DNA of 6,266 nt, from contig JAIRSD010000175.1 of assembly GCA_031255615.1 (NCBI GenBank), forward strand, positions 1 through 6,266, given 5' to 3'. Position numbers and translations under genes: made by a program. Positions within the stretch are counted from its first letter, which is position 1, and every line of letters begins with the position of its first letter. Positions 1 through 5,577 of this stretch are shown piece by piece. The notes under the pieces are model-generated. The model searched no databases. It was given only the letters and a program-made list of their open reading frames with translations, and was not told the origin of the DNA. This stretch comes from Treponema sp. (GTDB taxonomy: Bacteria; Spirochaetota; Spirochaetia; Treponematales; Breznakiellaceae).

Positions 1-15
1 GCGCCGCATCAGAAG

Positions 16-48
16 GCGAAAGCCGTGCCGGACCGGCACGGCTTTCGC
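16..48. repeat. Long perfect inverted repeat (16-base arms)
   Basis: Arms 16-31 and 33-48 are perfectly complementary around a single A at 32; as RNA the loop would be about five bases. The outer part of the arm (GCGAAAGCCG) is shared with the hairpin at 5671-5701, but the inner part differs and is compensated on the other arm. There is no U-tract on either side, so a standard intrinsic terminator is unlikely, although such a stem could still pause or protect a transcript end. Confidence 0.85.
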
Positions 49-141
49 GCCCGCGCAAGGGATAGGAGGGGTGCGGAGCAGACCCGGCGCGAAGCGCCGG
101 GGCCGGAGCCCTGGCAACCTCCGGTTGCCTTGATAGCCCGG

Positions 142-166
142 TTTTTTGCGGCGCGGCCGTAAAAAA
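142..166. repeat. T6/A6-ended hairpin
   Basis: TTTTTTGCGGC at 142-152 pairs with GCCGTAAAAAA at 156-166 around the loop GCG, with one G-U pair when read on the plus strand. It resembles a bidirectional terminator because the stem ends in T and A runs, but the T run lies inside the stem. It forms one of the variable stems of repeat copy A. Confidence 0.6.
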
Positions 167-174
167 TGCGCCCA

Positions 175-238
175 ATAGAAACTTGATGCCCGGCGTTTCT
201 ATACTGAGGATTAGGGGCTATACTTAAAGTTCCGGAGG
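175..238 (+). promoter_or_regulatory. Probable promoter, inverted repeat and RBS of the 244 gene
   Basis: Two TATACT hexamers occur at 200-205 and 219-224. Neither has a strong -35 box: TTTCTA at 196-201 is 17 bases from the second, and TTGATG at 183-188 is only 11 bases from the first. An inverted repeat, ATAGAAAC (175-182) and GTTTCTAT (195-202), overlaps the first -10 box and would suit a dimeric repressor site, though it could be coincidental. A good ribosome binding site, GGAGG at 234-238, sits five bases before the ATG at 244. Confidence 0.45.
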
Positions 239-243
239 GAACC

Positions 244-1188
244 ATGCACTTTGAACTCAGCGAGGCGCTTATCAAGGATTTGCTTTTTTCGATGGAAGAT
301 CAGATGGGCGATTTTCTTCTGGACACCCAGGAGGGGGTGATTATCGGGGAGGAGGATGACGGCTTTGATCAGGCCGATGAGGGGGGAGGGCGCTATATTT
401 CCCTGCCCGAATGGGATTCCTCCGACGGGTTTCGGCTGATGGAGCATTTTACGGCGGGTCTGCGGAATCCGGCTGTCCGGGATGAGCTGGCCGGGGCGCT
501 GAACCGGGGCAGGGGGGTGTTCCGGGCGTTTAAGGATATTATCGCCCGCTATCCGGAGACGGAGAAGCTGTGGTTCAACTATAAGGAGCGGGGGATGCGG
601 CGGGAGATTCTCCGCTGGTATAACGCGCTGCGGGAGGAATGGGGGCTTGAACGGATTGGGGGCGAACCGGAGGAGACGGAGGATCTGGTGCTGGAAGATT
701 TTCGTTTCCGCCCCGCCGCGCCGGAGGATCGGGAGGCCGCCGCCGCCCTCCACCGTTTCTGTCTTGAGGAACAGCGGATGTACGCGGCGGAACACGGTCT
801 GACGGCGGCCTGGGTACCGGCTTTCCCTTCGGGGGAGTCCGCCGTTCCCCCGGCGGCCGGGGATTTTCCCGGTGATTTTGGTTTGACGGTGGAAACGGGG
901 GCCGGGGAATTCGCCGGGTATCTCGCCGTATCTCAGGAGGGCGGCGTTCTGCGGATCCAGGCCCTTGAGGTGCGGAGCGAATACCGGGGGCTGGGGATTG
1001 GGGAGGATCTGCTGGGCCGCTTTATCGAGGAGATCCGGCGGCGGTCCGCCCTTGCCGCGCCGCCGGGGGCCGGGGATCCCTTTCAGATCCTTATTGATCT
1101 TCCCGCGGGAAGCGAGGGGTTCTCCCAGGTTCTTTACCGGGATTCCTTTAAGCCCTACACGGTCCGCTATTGTTTGAAGGTGGATTGA
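244..1188 (+). CDS. UPF0158 domain protein fused to a GNAT N-acetyltransferase
   Basis: The 314-residue product has two parts. Residues 1 to about 137 match the UPF0158 family pattern: a helical start LSEALIKDLLFSMED, a stretch leading to YISLPEW, DGFRLMEHF, then RGRGVFRAFKDII and the LWFNYKE segment. UPF0158 proteins are small and of unknown function. Residues about 150-314 look like a GNAT acyltransferase: FRFRPAAPEDREAAAALHRF at the start and the acetyl-CoA pyrophosphate-binding motif R-G-L-G-I-G at 248-253, following the beta strand RIQALEVRSEYR. An acidic linker (EPEETED) joins them. GNAT enzymes transfer an acyl group from CoA to an amine; the substrate cannot be read here. The start is set by GGAGG five bases upstream. 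The gene stands alone, with non-coding repeats on the left and an AT-rich spacer on the right. The family calls are from remembered motifs; the fusion is in a single uninterrupted frame. Confidence 0.85.
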   Translation: MHFELSEALIKDLLFSMEDQMGDFLLDTQEGVIIGEEDDGFDQADEGGGRYISLPEWDSSDGFRLMEHFTAGLRNPAVRDELAGALNRGRGVFRAFKDIIARYPETEKLWFNYKERGMRREILRWYNALREEWGLERIGGEPEETEDLVLEDFRFRPAAPEDREAAAALHRFCLEEQRMYAAEHGLTAAWVPAFPSGESAVPPAAGDFPGDFGLTVETGAGEFAGYLAVSQEGGVLRIQALEVRSEYRGLGIGEDLLGRFIEEIRRRSALAAPPGAGDPFQILIDLPAGSEGFSQVLYRDSFKPYTVRYCLKVD

Positions 1189-1204
1189 ATTTCGGTGCGA
1201 AATT
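1188..1204. repeat. Small inverted repeat at the stop codon of the 244 gene
   Basis: AATTTCG (1188-1194) and CGAAATT (1198-1204) are perfect seven-base arms around GTG, beginning on the last base of the TGA stop. There is no following U-run and the stem is AT-rich, so it is a weak terminator candidate. It may belong to the repeat array that follows, which reuses the AAATTT core. Confidence 0.5.
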
Positions 1205-1221
1205 TGCCATATTTGGTGTGT

Positions 1222-1287
1222 TCTAAATTTGGCCGGTTTTAAATTTAGATTTAGTCGGTTCGAAATGCTCTAAATTTGGCGGGTTTT
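1222..1287. repeat. AT-rich direct repeats in the spacer
   Basis: TCTAAATTTGGCCGGTTTT at 1222-1240 recurs as TCTAAATTTGGCGGGTTTT at 1269-1287 (18 of 19 bases, start-to-start distance 47). A degraded middle unit, about 1238-1260, keeps TAAATTTAG and GTCGGTT. The AT content stands out sharply from the GC-rich surroundings. Position immediately upstream of a probable promoter suggests a regulator-binding array or an UP-like element, but a remnant of older repeated DNA is equally possible. Confidence 0.6.
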
Positions 1288-1315
1288 GAATGCCAGAAGA
1301 GTTGAATCGCATCTG

Positions 1316-1321
1316 TATAAT
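1316..1321 (+). promoter_or_regulatory. Candidate -10 box for the DbpA-domain gene
   Basis: A perfect TATAAT lies 47 bases before the ATG at 1369. No good -35 box is found at 16-18 bases; TTGAAT at 1286-1291 is 24 bases away and TTGAAT at 1302-1307 only 8. Activator dependence or contribution from the AT-rich repeats just upstream would explain this, but that is inference. Confidence 0.5.
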
Positions 1322-1368
1322 AGGCGGATGAACAAAAATAGGCAGGATTTCATCGCCGGGATGACGAA

Positions 1369-2337
1369 ATGGCAGTGGATAGTAAAAAAATAAAACAAAA
1401 GATCGCGGTTATCCGTGAAAAAATCGCGGCGGAAGCCGATCCCAGCCTTCTTAATGAATACCGGCTGTTGTTTAAAAAAGAGATCTCCTTTTTCCGCCGT
1501 TCCTGGGCGGCGGCCTACCTCCTGATGCTCTACGATCAGGGGACGGAGGCGGGAAAATCCGGGCGGGACTCCCGTTCCCGGTCCAGGGCGAAGGGTTCTT
1601 TGAGGGAGGAGGGGGAGAAACCTTCCGTCCGGGCCGAGGGCGCCGGGAAGCGGGAGGGGGGGGAACATAGCGACCGGGCGGAGGGCGCCCCTCCCCGGCC
1701 ATTCCTGGCGGAGGACGAATCCCGGCGGCTTTTTATCAGCATTGGGCGGAATCGCCGTGTGTTTCCCCGGGAGATCCTGGGGCTTATCATCAACAGAGCC
1801 CAGGTTGAGCGGGAAGATATTGGGGCCATACGGATTTTGGATAGTTATTCCTTTGTACAGGTCCGGGATACCGCGGCGGATGCGATTATCGAAGCTCTAA
1901 ACGGCACTAGTTTTCGGGGCAGGACCATAACCGTCAATTACGCCCGCCTTAAACGGGAGGAAGACCGGAACGGGGAGGGCCTTGAGGAGGCCGCCTCCGC
2001 GGGCTCTGAAGTCCTTGATGAAATTCAGGGCGATTCCCCTTCCGCGGGGGGCCGTTCCGATGAAAGTTTTTCCTCCGCCGAGGGCCGCTCCGCCGAAGAT
2101 TATTCCGATGAGAACCCTTCCGACGGGAGCTATTCCTCCGCCGAGGACCGGTCCGGTGATTATTCCGATGAGAGCCGGTCCGGTGATTATTCCGATGAGA
2201 GCCGGTTCGAAGACGCGGAGCGGGACGGTTGTTTTGCCGGGGACCCGGCGGAAGGCGATGATGATGCCGGCGGCTCAGAGCGTGATGGCGATCTGGGCGA
2301 TGAAGAAGACGTTGAGGCCGATACCTCCCGTCAGTAA
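1369..2337 (+). CDS. Stand-alone DbpA-type RNA-binding domain protein with acidic tail
   Basis: A 322-residue cytoplasmic protein in three parts. Residues 1-56 are charged and helical (KKIKQKIAVIREKIAAEA, then FFRRSWAAAYLLMLYD). Residues 57-117 form a basic, Arg/Ser/Gly-rich linker. Residues about 120-193 match the DbpA/CsdA C-terminal RNA-binding fold: RRLFISIGRNRRVFPREILGL, IGAIRILDSYSFVQV and GTSFRGRTITVNYAR. In DbpA this RRM-like domain guides a DEAD-box helicase to 23S rRNA, but no helicase core is encoded here, so the protein probably binds RNA as a chaperone or adaptor. Residues 200-322 are very acidic and Ser-rich with the repeated unit RSGDYSDES. The ATG at 1369 is the only in-frame ATG after an upstream TAG; its ribosome site is weak (GGGA at 1358-1361). 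The end overlaps the convergent gene by 63 bases. The RNA-binding call is firm; the role is inference. Confidence 0.85.
   Translation: MAVDSKKIKQKIAVIREKIAAEADPSLLNEYRLLFKKEISFFRRSWAAAYLLMLYDQGTEAGKSGRDSRSRSRAKGSLREEGEKPSVRAEGAGKREGGEHSDRAEGAPPRPFLAEDESRRLFISIGRNRRVFPREILGLIINRAQVEREDIGAIRILDSYSFVQVRDTAADAIIEALNGTSFRGRTITVNYARLKREEDRNGEGLEEAASAGSEVLDEIQGDSPSAGGRSDESFSSAEGRSAEDYSDENPSDGSYSSAEDRSGDYSDESRSGDYSDESRFEDAERDGCFAGDPAEGDDDAGGSERDGDLGDEEDVEADTSRQ
2148..2207 (+). repeat. 27-base tandem duplication inside the acidic tail
   Basis: Two perfect 27-base copies (2148-2174 and 2175-2201) are followed by the first bases of a third (CCGGTTC). Each encodes nine residues reading RSGDYSDES in the gene frame. 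An older relative, GATTATTCCGATGAGA, also occurs at 2098-2113. The unit length keeps the frame, so copy-number change would only lengthen or shorten the tail. Confidence 0.9.
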
Positions 2338-3504
2338 AAACCAGGCGAGAATCTCCAACAGGCAGGCCCGGCAGGCGCAGCGGCGGGCCAGTTTTTCCGG
2401 GCTCCCCGGCAGCGCCCCAAAGGCGGCAAAGCTGTCTTCCGGTTCCCGGGGGAGGGCGTTCGGCCCCGGCTGTTCCGGGGACGCCGTCTCCCCGGCCTCC
2501 GGTTCCCCCGCCCCCCCGGACTCATCCAGGGATCCAAAGATATACCAGGGTTCTTTTCGGGGTTTTTTTCTCCCCGGCGCGAGGAGGGGAATCCCCTTCG
2601 GCAGTTCGCCGGCGCGGCGGACTCCGTAGACTTCCCCGTTGGGAAGGAGGGTGGGAGATCCGGAATCCGCCGGTCTGTCCGGGGGATCGGGAAAGTATAT
2701 CAAGGGCAGCCGGGCCAGATCGCGGTAGACCCGGTAGATCCGGGCCCGCCGCCAAAACCAGCGGCAGGCGATGGTGAAAAGGAGTCCCGGCGGCACCAGG
2801 GGGAAAAGGGGGGTGAAGGCCGCCGCGAAGGCGGTAATTGACGTCAGCCGGAAGGCCGGCCGGGGCAGGAACGCGACGGCCATGGCGATAAGGCAGAGGG
2901 CCCCCAGAGCCAGGGCATAGGGGGTAACGCCGCTCCAATATTCGTTTCGATGATGGCCCGCCCTGGCGGCGCGGATCGCCATGGAACGGTCGGAGCCGGT
3001 ATAAAAAATCACCTGAAGGGGAACGCCGGGGGCGGCGGCGAAGATCCGGCGGCCTTCCCGCAGCGCCAGCCCTCCCCCCACAAAAACCCGGGCTTCCCCG
3101 GTGAGGGCGGCGACCCGGTCCCAGCGCAGCCGCTGGAGGACCTCCTCGGAGGGGTCGAACATTTCCGGGCCTTCCGCCACCGGCAGGGTATAGATTTGGG
3201 CCCCGGCCAGGGCCACCGGGATCGTCAGATCCGGGCCTTGCACCCAAAGGGTATGCCCGTCGGTGATGGATTCAAAGCCGCCGGTGAACCGGAAGATCCT
3301 TGCCGGTCCGGCCTCCGGCTCTCCGCCGGCCCTGCCGCGGCCAATGTACTGGGCGTAGTCCAGGGTAGAGGCCAGCCGCAGCCGGTTAAAGTAGCGCCGG
3401 AAACAGCGCCATCTCCGGCGGTTCACCAGGGCCCCCGCCAGGGGAACCATGCCGTACCAGAACAGGGCCAGGAGGCAGATGACTAGAAAATCGTAAACAC
3501 GCAG
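2275..3504 (-). CDS. Integral membrane protein of unknown function
   Basis: I do not recognise this family. The first ATG (complement of 3448-3450) gives 391 residues, but the open frame continues upstream and encodes a clear membrane helix (RVYDFLVICLLALFWYG) ending at that ATG. I therefore extend to the CTG at 3502-3504, which has AAGGA (complement of 3513-3517) eight bases before it, giving 409 residues; no ATG, GTG or TTG is available nearby. In 391-residue numbering there is a soluble region at about 30-170, probably beta-rich, then helices at about 174-195, 205-232 and 364-390. Between the last two lies a hydrophilic stretch of about 130 residues rich in Pro, Gly and Glu. A C-x-C-x-x-C cluster (358, 360, 363) sits just before the last helix. 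The 3' end overlaps the convergent RNA-binding gene, and the 5' end abuts the divergent hydrolase gene. An envelope role is likely; nothing more specific is supported. Confidence 0.75.
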   Translation of the reverse strand: MRVYDFLVICLLALFWYGMVPLAGALVNRRRWRCFRRYFNRLRLASTLDYAQYIGRGRAGGEPEAGPARIFRFTGGFESITDGHTLWVQGPDLTIPVALAGAQIYTLPVAEGPEMFDPSEEVLQRLRWDRVAALTGEARVFVGGGLALREGRRIFAAAPGVPLQVIFYTGSDRSMAIRAARAGHHRNEYWSGVTPYALALGALCLIAMAVAFLPRPAFRLTSITAFAAAFTPLFPLVPPGLLFTIACRWFWRRARIYRVYRDLARLPLIYFPDPPDRPADSGSPTLLPNGEVYGVRRAGELPKGIPLLAPGRKKPRKEPWYIFGSLDESGGAGEPEAGETASPEQPGPNALPREPEDSFAAFGALPGSPEKLARRCACRACLLEILAWFLLTGGIGLNVFFIAQIAITL

Positions 3505-3518
3505 GGTAGCATTCCTTG

Positions 3519-4184
3519 ATGCCAGTATACCAGATTGTACGGCTTGTGGTGGGAGATTTCCGCGTGAACTGCTGGATAGTTTTTTCCGAGGGTTCCGGGA
3601 GTTCCGCCCCCTATTGCGGCGTTATTGATCCCGGAGAAGACGCGGATCTTATCGTCGCCCGGTTGAAAACGATCTCCCTCCGGCCCAGCCACATCCTCCT
3701 TACCCACGGCCACTTTGATCATAGCGCCGCCCTGCCGGATTTACGCGCCGCCTACCCGGAGGCTTCCATTGCCATTCACCGGGCGGACGCTCCCTATCTG
3801 GGCCCCGCGTCCCTGGACCTGCACCGCCGCAGCTTTTCCGCCGCCGCCGGGGATTCTTCCTATGTTGACGCCCGCTGGAAAGCCATGCCCGCCGCGGACA
3901 GGGAGCTTGAGGAGGGGGACCGTATCGGCCCCTTTACCGTGTTAAGCCTTCCCGGACACAGCCCCGGTTCCGCGGCCTTCGTTCTGGGGGATCAGAACGT
4001 CATTTTTAGCGGGGACACCCTTTTCCGGGGGAACTGCGGCCGGGTGGATCTTCCCGGCGGGGATCGGCGGGAAATCGAAAAAAGCCTCAAACGGCTCCTG
4101 GCCCTGGAGGGGGAGATCCGGGTGCTGCCCGGCCACGGGGAAGCCACCACCGTCGCGGCGGAGCGGGGGACCCGGTTCTTTTGA
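3519..4184 (+). CDS. Metallo-beta-lactamase-fold hydrolase, glyoxalase II type
   Basis: A 221-residue cytoplasmic enzyme with the full set of di-metal ligands. Counting from the ATG, THGHFDH covers residues 62-68, followed by H147 (in LPGHSPGS), D166 (in FSGDTLF) and H206 (in LPGHGE). The segment FRGNCGRVDLPGGD after the bridging aspartate is typical of small glyoxalase II-like (YcbL-type) proteins, which hydrolyse thioesters such as S-lactoylglutathione. They lack the C-terminal glutathione-binding domain of classical glyoxalase II, and the length here fits the short class, so the physiological substrate is uncertain. A TTG directly before the ATG (3516-3518) is an alternative start; AGGG at 3503-3506 lies 9 bases from TTG and 12 from ATG. 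The gene is divergent from the membrane protein with almost no spacer, so at least one promoter must lie inside the neighbouring gene. Confidence 0.92.
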   Translation: MPVYQIVRLVVGDFRVNCWIVFSEGSGSSAPYCGVIDPGEDADLIVARLKTISLRPSHILLTHGHFDHSAALPDLRAAYPEASIAIHRADAPYLGPASLDLHRRSFSAAAGDSSYVDARWKAMPAADRELEEGDRIGPFTVLSLPGHSPGSAAFVLGDQNVIFSGDTLFRGNCGRVDLPGGDRREIEKSLKRLLALEGEIRVLPGHGEATTVAAERGTRFF

Positions 4185-4255
4185 AGTCCGGCGTTTCGCA
4201 CCCTGATGGGGCCGCAAGGCGGCAACGTTCAATTTAAAGCGCATCGTGAATATTT
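4185..4255. other. Non-coding region after the hydrolase gene
   Basis: This is the left part of a 411-base stretch without a supported gene. It contains a small GCCGC/GCGGC stem at 4211-4223 and no recognisable terminator of its own. A reading frame open through the region from 4206 into the lipoprotein gene is fortuitous: its translation is repeat-derived, and the lipoprotein signal peptide begins far downstream. Confidence 0.6.
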
Positions 4256-4346
4256 GGGCGCATCCCCGGCTCCGCCGGGGACCGGGCTATCCGCTCTAAC
4301 AAAAACCCTGCGGGTTTTTATTCCGCTCCTATCCCTTGCGCGGGCG
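4256..4346 (+). repeat. Modular hairpin repeat, copy B
   Basis: Conserved blocks are GGGCGCATCCCC (4256-4267), a 20-base block containing GACCGGGCTATCCGCTC (4277-4296), and a 27-base block with CCTATCCCTTGCGCGGGCG (4320-4346). The second and third are identical to copy C. Between them sit two perfect hairpins, CCCCGGC/GCCGGGG with loop TCC (4264-4280) and AAAAACCC/GGGTTTTT with loop TGC (4301-4319). In copy C the corresponding stems have different sequences but the same design. Confidence 0.9.
4301..4319 (+). terminator. Terminator-like hairpin downstream of the hydrolase gene
   Basis: AAAAACCC (4301-4308), loop TGC, GGGTTTTT (4312-4319) forms an eight-base perfect stem with a terminal T5 run. 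An alternative three-pair GC stem followed by U5 would be weak, so efficiency is doubtful. It is the first T-ended hairpin after the hydrolase stop codon and works as a candidate in both directions. Confidence 0.35.
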
Positions 4347-4445
4347 CGGCTAACCAAAACGCCGCGGATTTTGCTTCGGAGTCCCTGCCGGCTTGCGCCT
4401 TTGGGGGCGGCGCATCCCGCGCACCAATTCCGGTATATAAAAACA

Positions 4446-4498
4446 GCCGGCCTCCCTGCCGGCATTGGCCGTCGGCAAACCCCGCCGGGGTTTGCCGA
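4446..4498. repeat. Two further perfect hairpins upstream of the lipoprotein promoter
   Basis: GCCGGC (4446-4451) and GCCGGC (4458-4463) enclose the loop CTCCCT. Then 4472-4483 and 4487-4498 form a twelve-base perfect stem (TCGGCAAACCCC and its complement) with loop GCC. They extend the hairpin-rich character of copy B toward the next gene. The second stem ends 31 bases before the -35 box at 4530. No U-tract follows either one. Confidence 0.8.
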
Positions 4499-4529
4499 AC
4501 CGAGATGCGCCCGCGGTTTCCGGGATTCC

Positions 4530-4558
4530 TTGATATACCGCCCCGGCGCGCGTATACT
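4530..4558 (+). promoter_or_regulatory. Sigma-70-type promoter of the lipoprotein carboxypeptidase gene
   Basis: TTGATA (4530-4535) and TATACT (4553-4558) are separated by exactly 17 bases, the best promoter match in the window. Transcription would begin near 4565, giving a leader of about 30 bases. The ribosome site GGGGA (4583-4587) is eight bases before the ATG at 4596. Confidence 0.8.
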
Positions 4559-4595
4559 GGGGGCATGGCGCTCCGGCTTGGCGGGGAAACGTAAG

Positions 4596-5513
4596 ATGAT
4601 CCGCATCGTGAAACTACCAGGGCTTGTACTCGTGTTGTGTTCCCTGGGCCTGGCTTCCTGCCGCAGGACCGCGGGGGCCCCCGTTTCACCCCCCCCTTCC
4701 CCCGGCCTTTCGGAGAATCCGCCGGAGGCGGAGGAACTTCCCGATTTGGCGGAGACTATCGCCCTGTTAACGGGGGCCGCCGGCGGGACTCCGCCGGGGC
4801 CGGGGGCGTCCGGGACCGGCTCCAACCCTCTTTCCCAGGTTCTAGCCGCGGCGGGGCTTCCCCCGGAGATGACCCTCACCCTGGAGGCCGCCATTGCGGA
4901 GAGCCCCGCCTTCGTCCTCGACCTCCTGGGCTGTCTGGAGGGGGACCCCTATTTGCGGCGGCTGGTGGACAAAAACCATCCCCTGCCGGAGGGCTACGAA
5001 CCGGAGGACCTGGTGGAATTGAGACCCGGTTCCTACGAACTGGGAAGGCCGGGGATTCAGCTCCGCCGGGCCGCCGCGGAGGCCCTGGAAAGGATGGCCG
5101 CCGCCGCCCGTTCCGACGGAGTCATCCTGAGGGCTTCGTCGGCCTACCGCTCCTACGATTACCAGACGCGGGTCTACAACCGAATCGTCGAGGAAATGGG
5201 CCGGGAGGCGGCGGACAGGGAGTCCGCCCGGCCCGGACGCAGCCAGCATCAAACCGGCCTGGCCCTGGACTTCGGCTCCATCGACGACAGCTTCGCCCAA
5301 ACCAGGGCGGGCCGCTGGATATTGGAAAACGGCAGCCGCTTCGGCTGGTCCCTCTCCTTCCCCGACGGCTACGAGGAAGCTACCGGCTACCGCTGGGAAA
5401 GCTGGCATTACCGCTATGTGGGCGAGGATCTGGCCGGCTTCATCGACGCATGGTTCGGCGGTATCCAGCAGTACGCCCTCCAATTCATCCACGCCTGGGA
5501 AGAACAGAAATAA
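4596..5513 (+). CDS. Lipoprotein D-Ala-D-Ala carboxypeptidase, VanY family
   Basis: A 305-residue envelope protein. Residues 1-22 are a lipoprotein signal (basic start, hydrophobic core, lipobox L-A-S-C with Cys22 as the lipidated residue). Residues about 25-85 are a Pro/Gly/Ser-rich spacer. The peptidase domain covers about 120-305: VDKNHPLPEGYEPEDLVEL is the typical entry of VanY/DacB-type enzymes, SSAYRSYDYQ follows at 181-190, the zinc motif S-x-H-x-x-G-x-A-x-D is at 216-225 (H218, D225), and WESWH at 267-271 supplies the catalytic Glu268 and third zinc ligand His271. All catalytic residues are present. The family removes the terminal D-alanine from peptidoglycan stem peptides, adjusting cross-linking; nothing here suggests vancomycin resistance (no vanHAX-like neighbours). 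The ATG at 4596 is chosen because it starts the signal peptide, has GGGGA eight bases upstream, and follows the strong promoter at 4530-4558. The open frame extends further upstream but into repeat DNA. Confidence 0.93.
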   Translation: MIRIVKLPGLVLVLCSLGLASCRRTAGAPVSPPPSPGLSENPPEAEELPDLAETIALLTGAAGGTPPGPGASGTGSNPLSQVLAAAGLPPEMTLTLEAAIAESPAFVLDLLGCLEGDPYLRRLVDKNHPLPEGYEPEDLVELRPGSYELGRPGIQLRRAAAEALERMAAAARSDGVILRASSAYRSYDYQTRVYNRIVEEMGREAADRESARPGRSQHQTGLALDFGSIDDSFAQTRAGRWILENGSRFGWSLSFPDGYEEATGYRWESWHYRYVGEDLAGFIDAWFGGIQQYALQFIHAWEEQK

Positions 5514-5577
5514 ACCCGAGCCGCCCACAAAGGGCCGGGCCCCAAGCTAAAAGTAGTACGCCTTCCTCGATTATACA

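Larger units (their letters stand above)
1..173 (-). repeat. Modular hairpin repeat, copy A (minus orientation)
   Basis: Read on the minus strand, this stretch carries the same ordered blocks as copies at 4256-4346 and 5578-5701. They are GGGCGCAT (complement of 166-173), ACCGGGCTATC (complement of 132-142), and a 21-base block containing CCTATCCCTTGCGCGGGCG (complement of 48-68) that is identical in all three copies. Between and beyond the blocks lie self-complementary segments: 16-base arms around one base at 16-31/33-48, a GGCAACC/GGTTGCC pair near 113-129, CCGGCGC/GCGCCGG near 86-102, and 142-152/156-166. No convincing protein is encoded here; a minus-strand reading frame through it has repeat-derived composition. 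It ends just upstream of the promoter region of the gene at 244, so it may also terminate or insulate transcription. Block identity is seen directly; function is unknown. Confidence 0.8.

Noticed and set aside
1328..1393. A 21-codon open frame overlapping the start of the RNA-binding gene, possible leader peptide
   Set aside because: Its ATG lies at or just downstream of the expected transcription start, has no properly spaced ribosome site, and the peptide shows no attenuator-like codon run.
2522..3247. Long alternate frames across the membrane protein gene (both strands)
   Set aside because: They are shadows of GC-rich coding DNA: Gly/Pro/Arg-rich translations without domains, while the 2275-3504 frame has coherent membrane helices.
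4206..4595. Upstream extension of the carboxypeptidase frame to an ATG at 4206
   Set aside because: The translated extension is made of repeat and hairpin DNA, contains the promoter at 4530-4558, and would bury the lipoprotein signal peptide in the middle of the protein.
4596..5513. Vancomycin-resistance gene vanY
   Set aside because: The family is the same, but it is a lipoprotein in a stand-alone unit with no vanHAX or vanRS-like neighbours, so a peptidoglycan-remodelling role is the safer reading.
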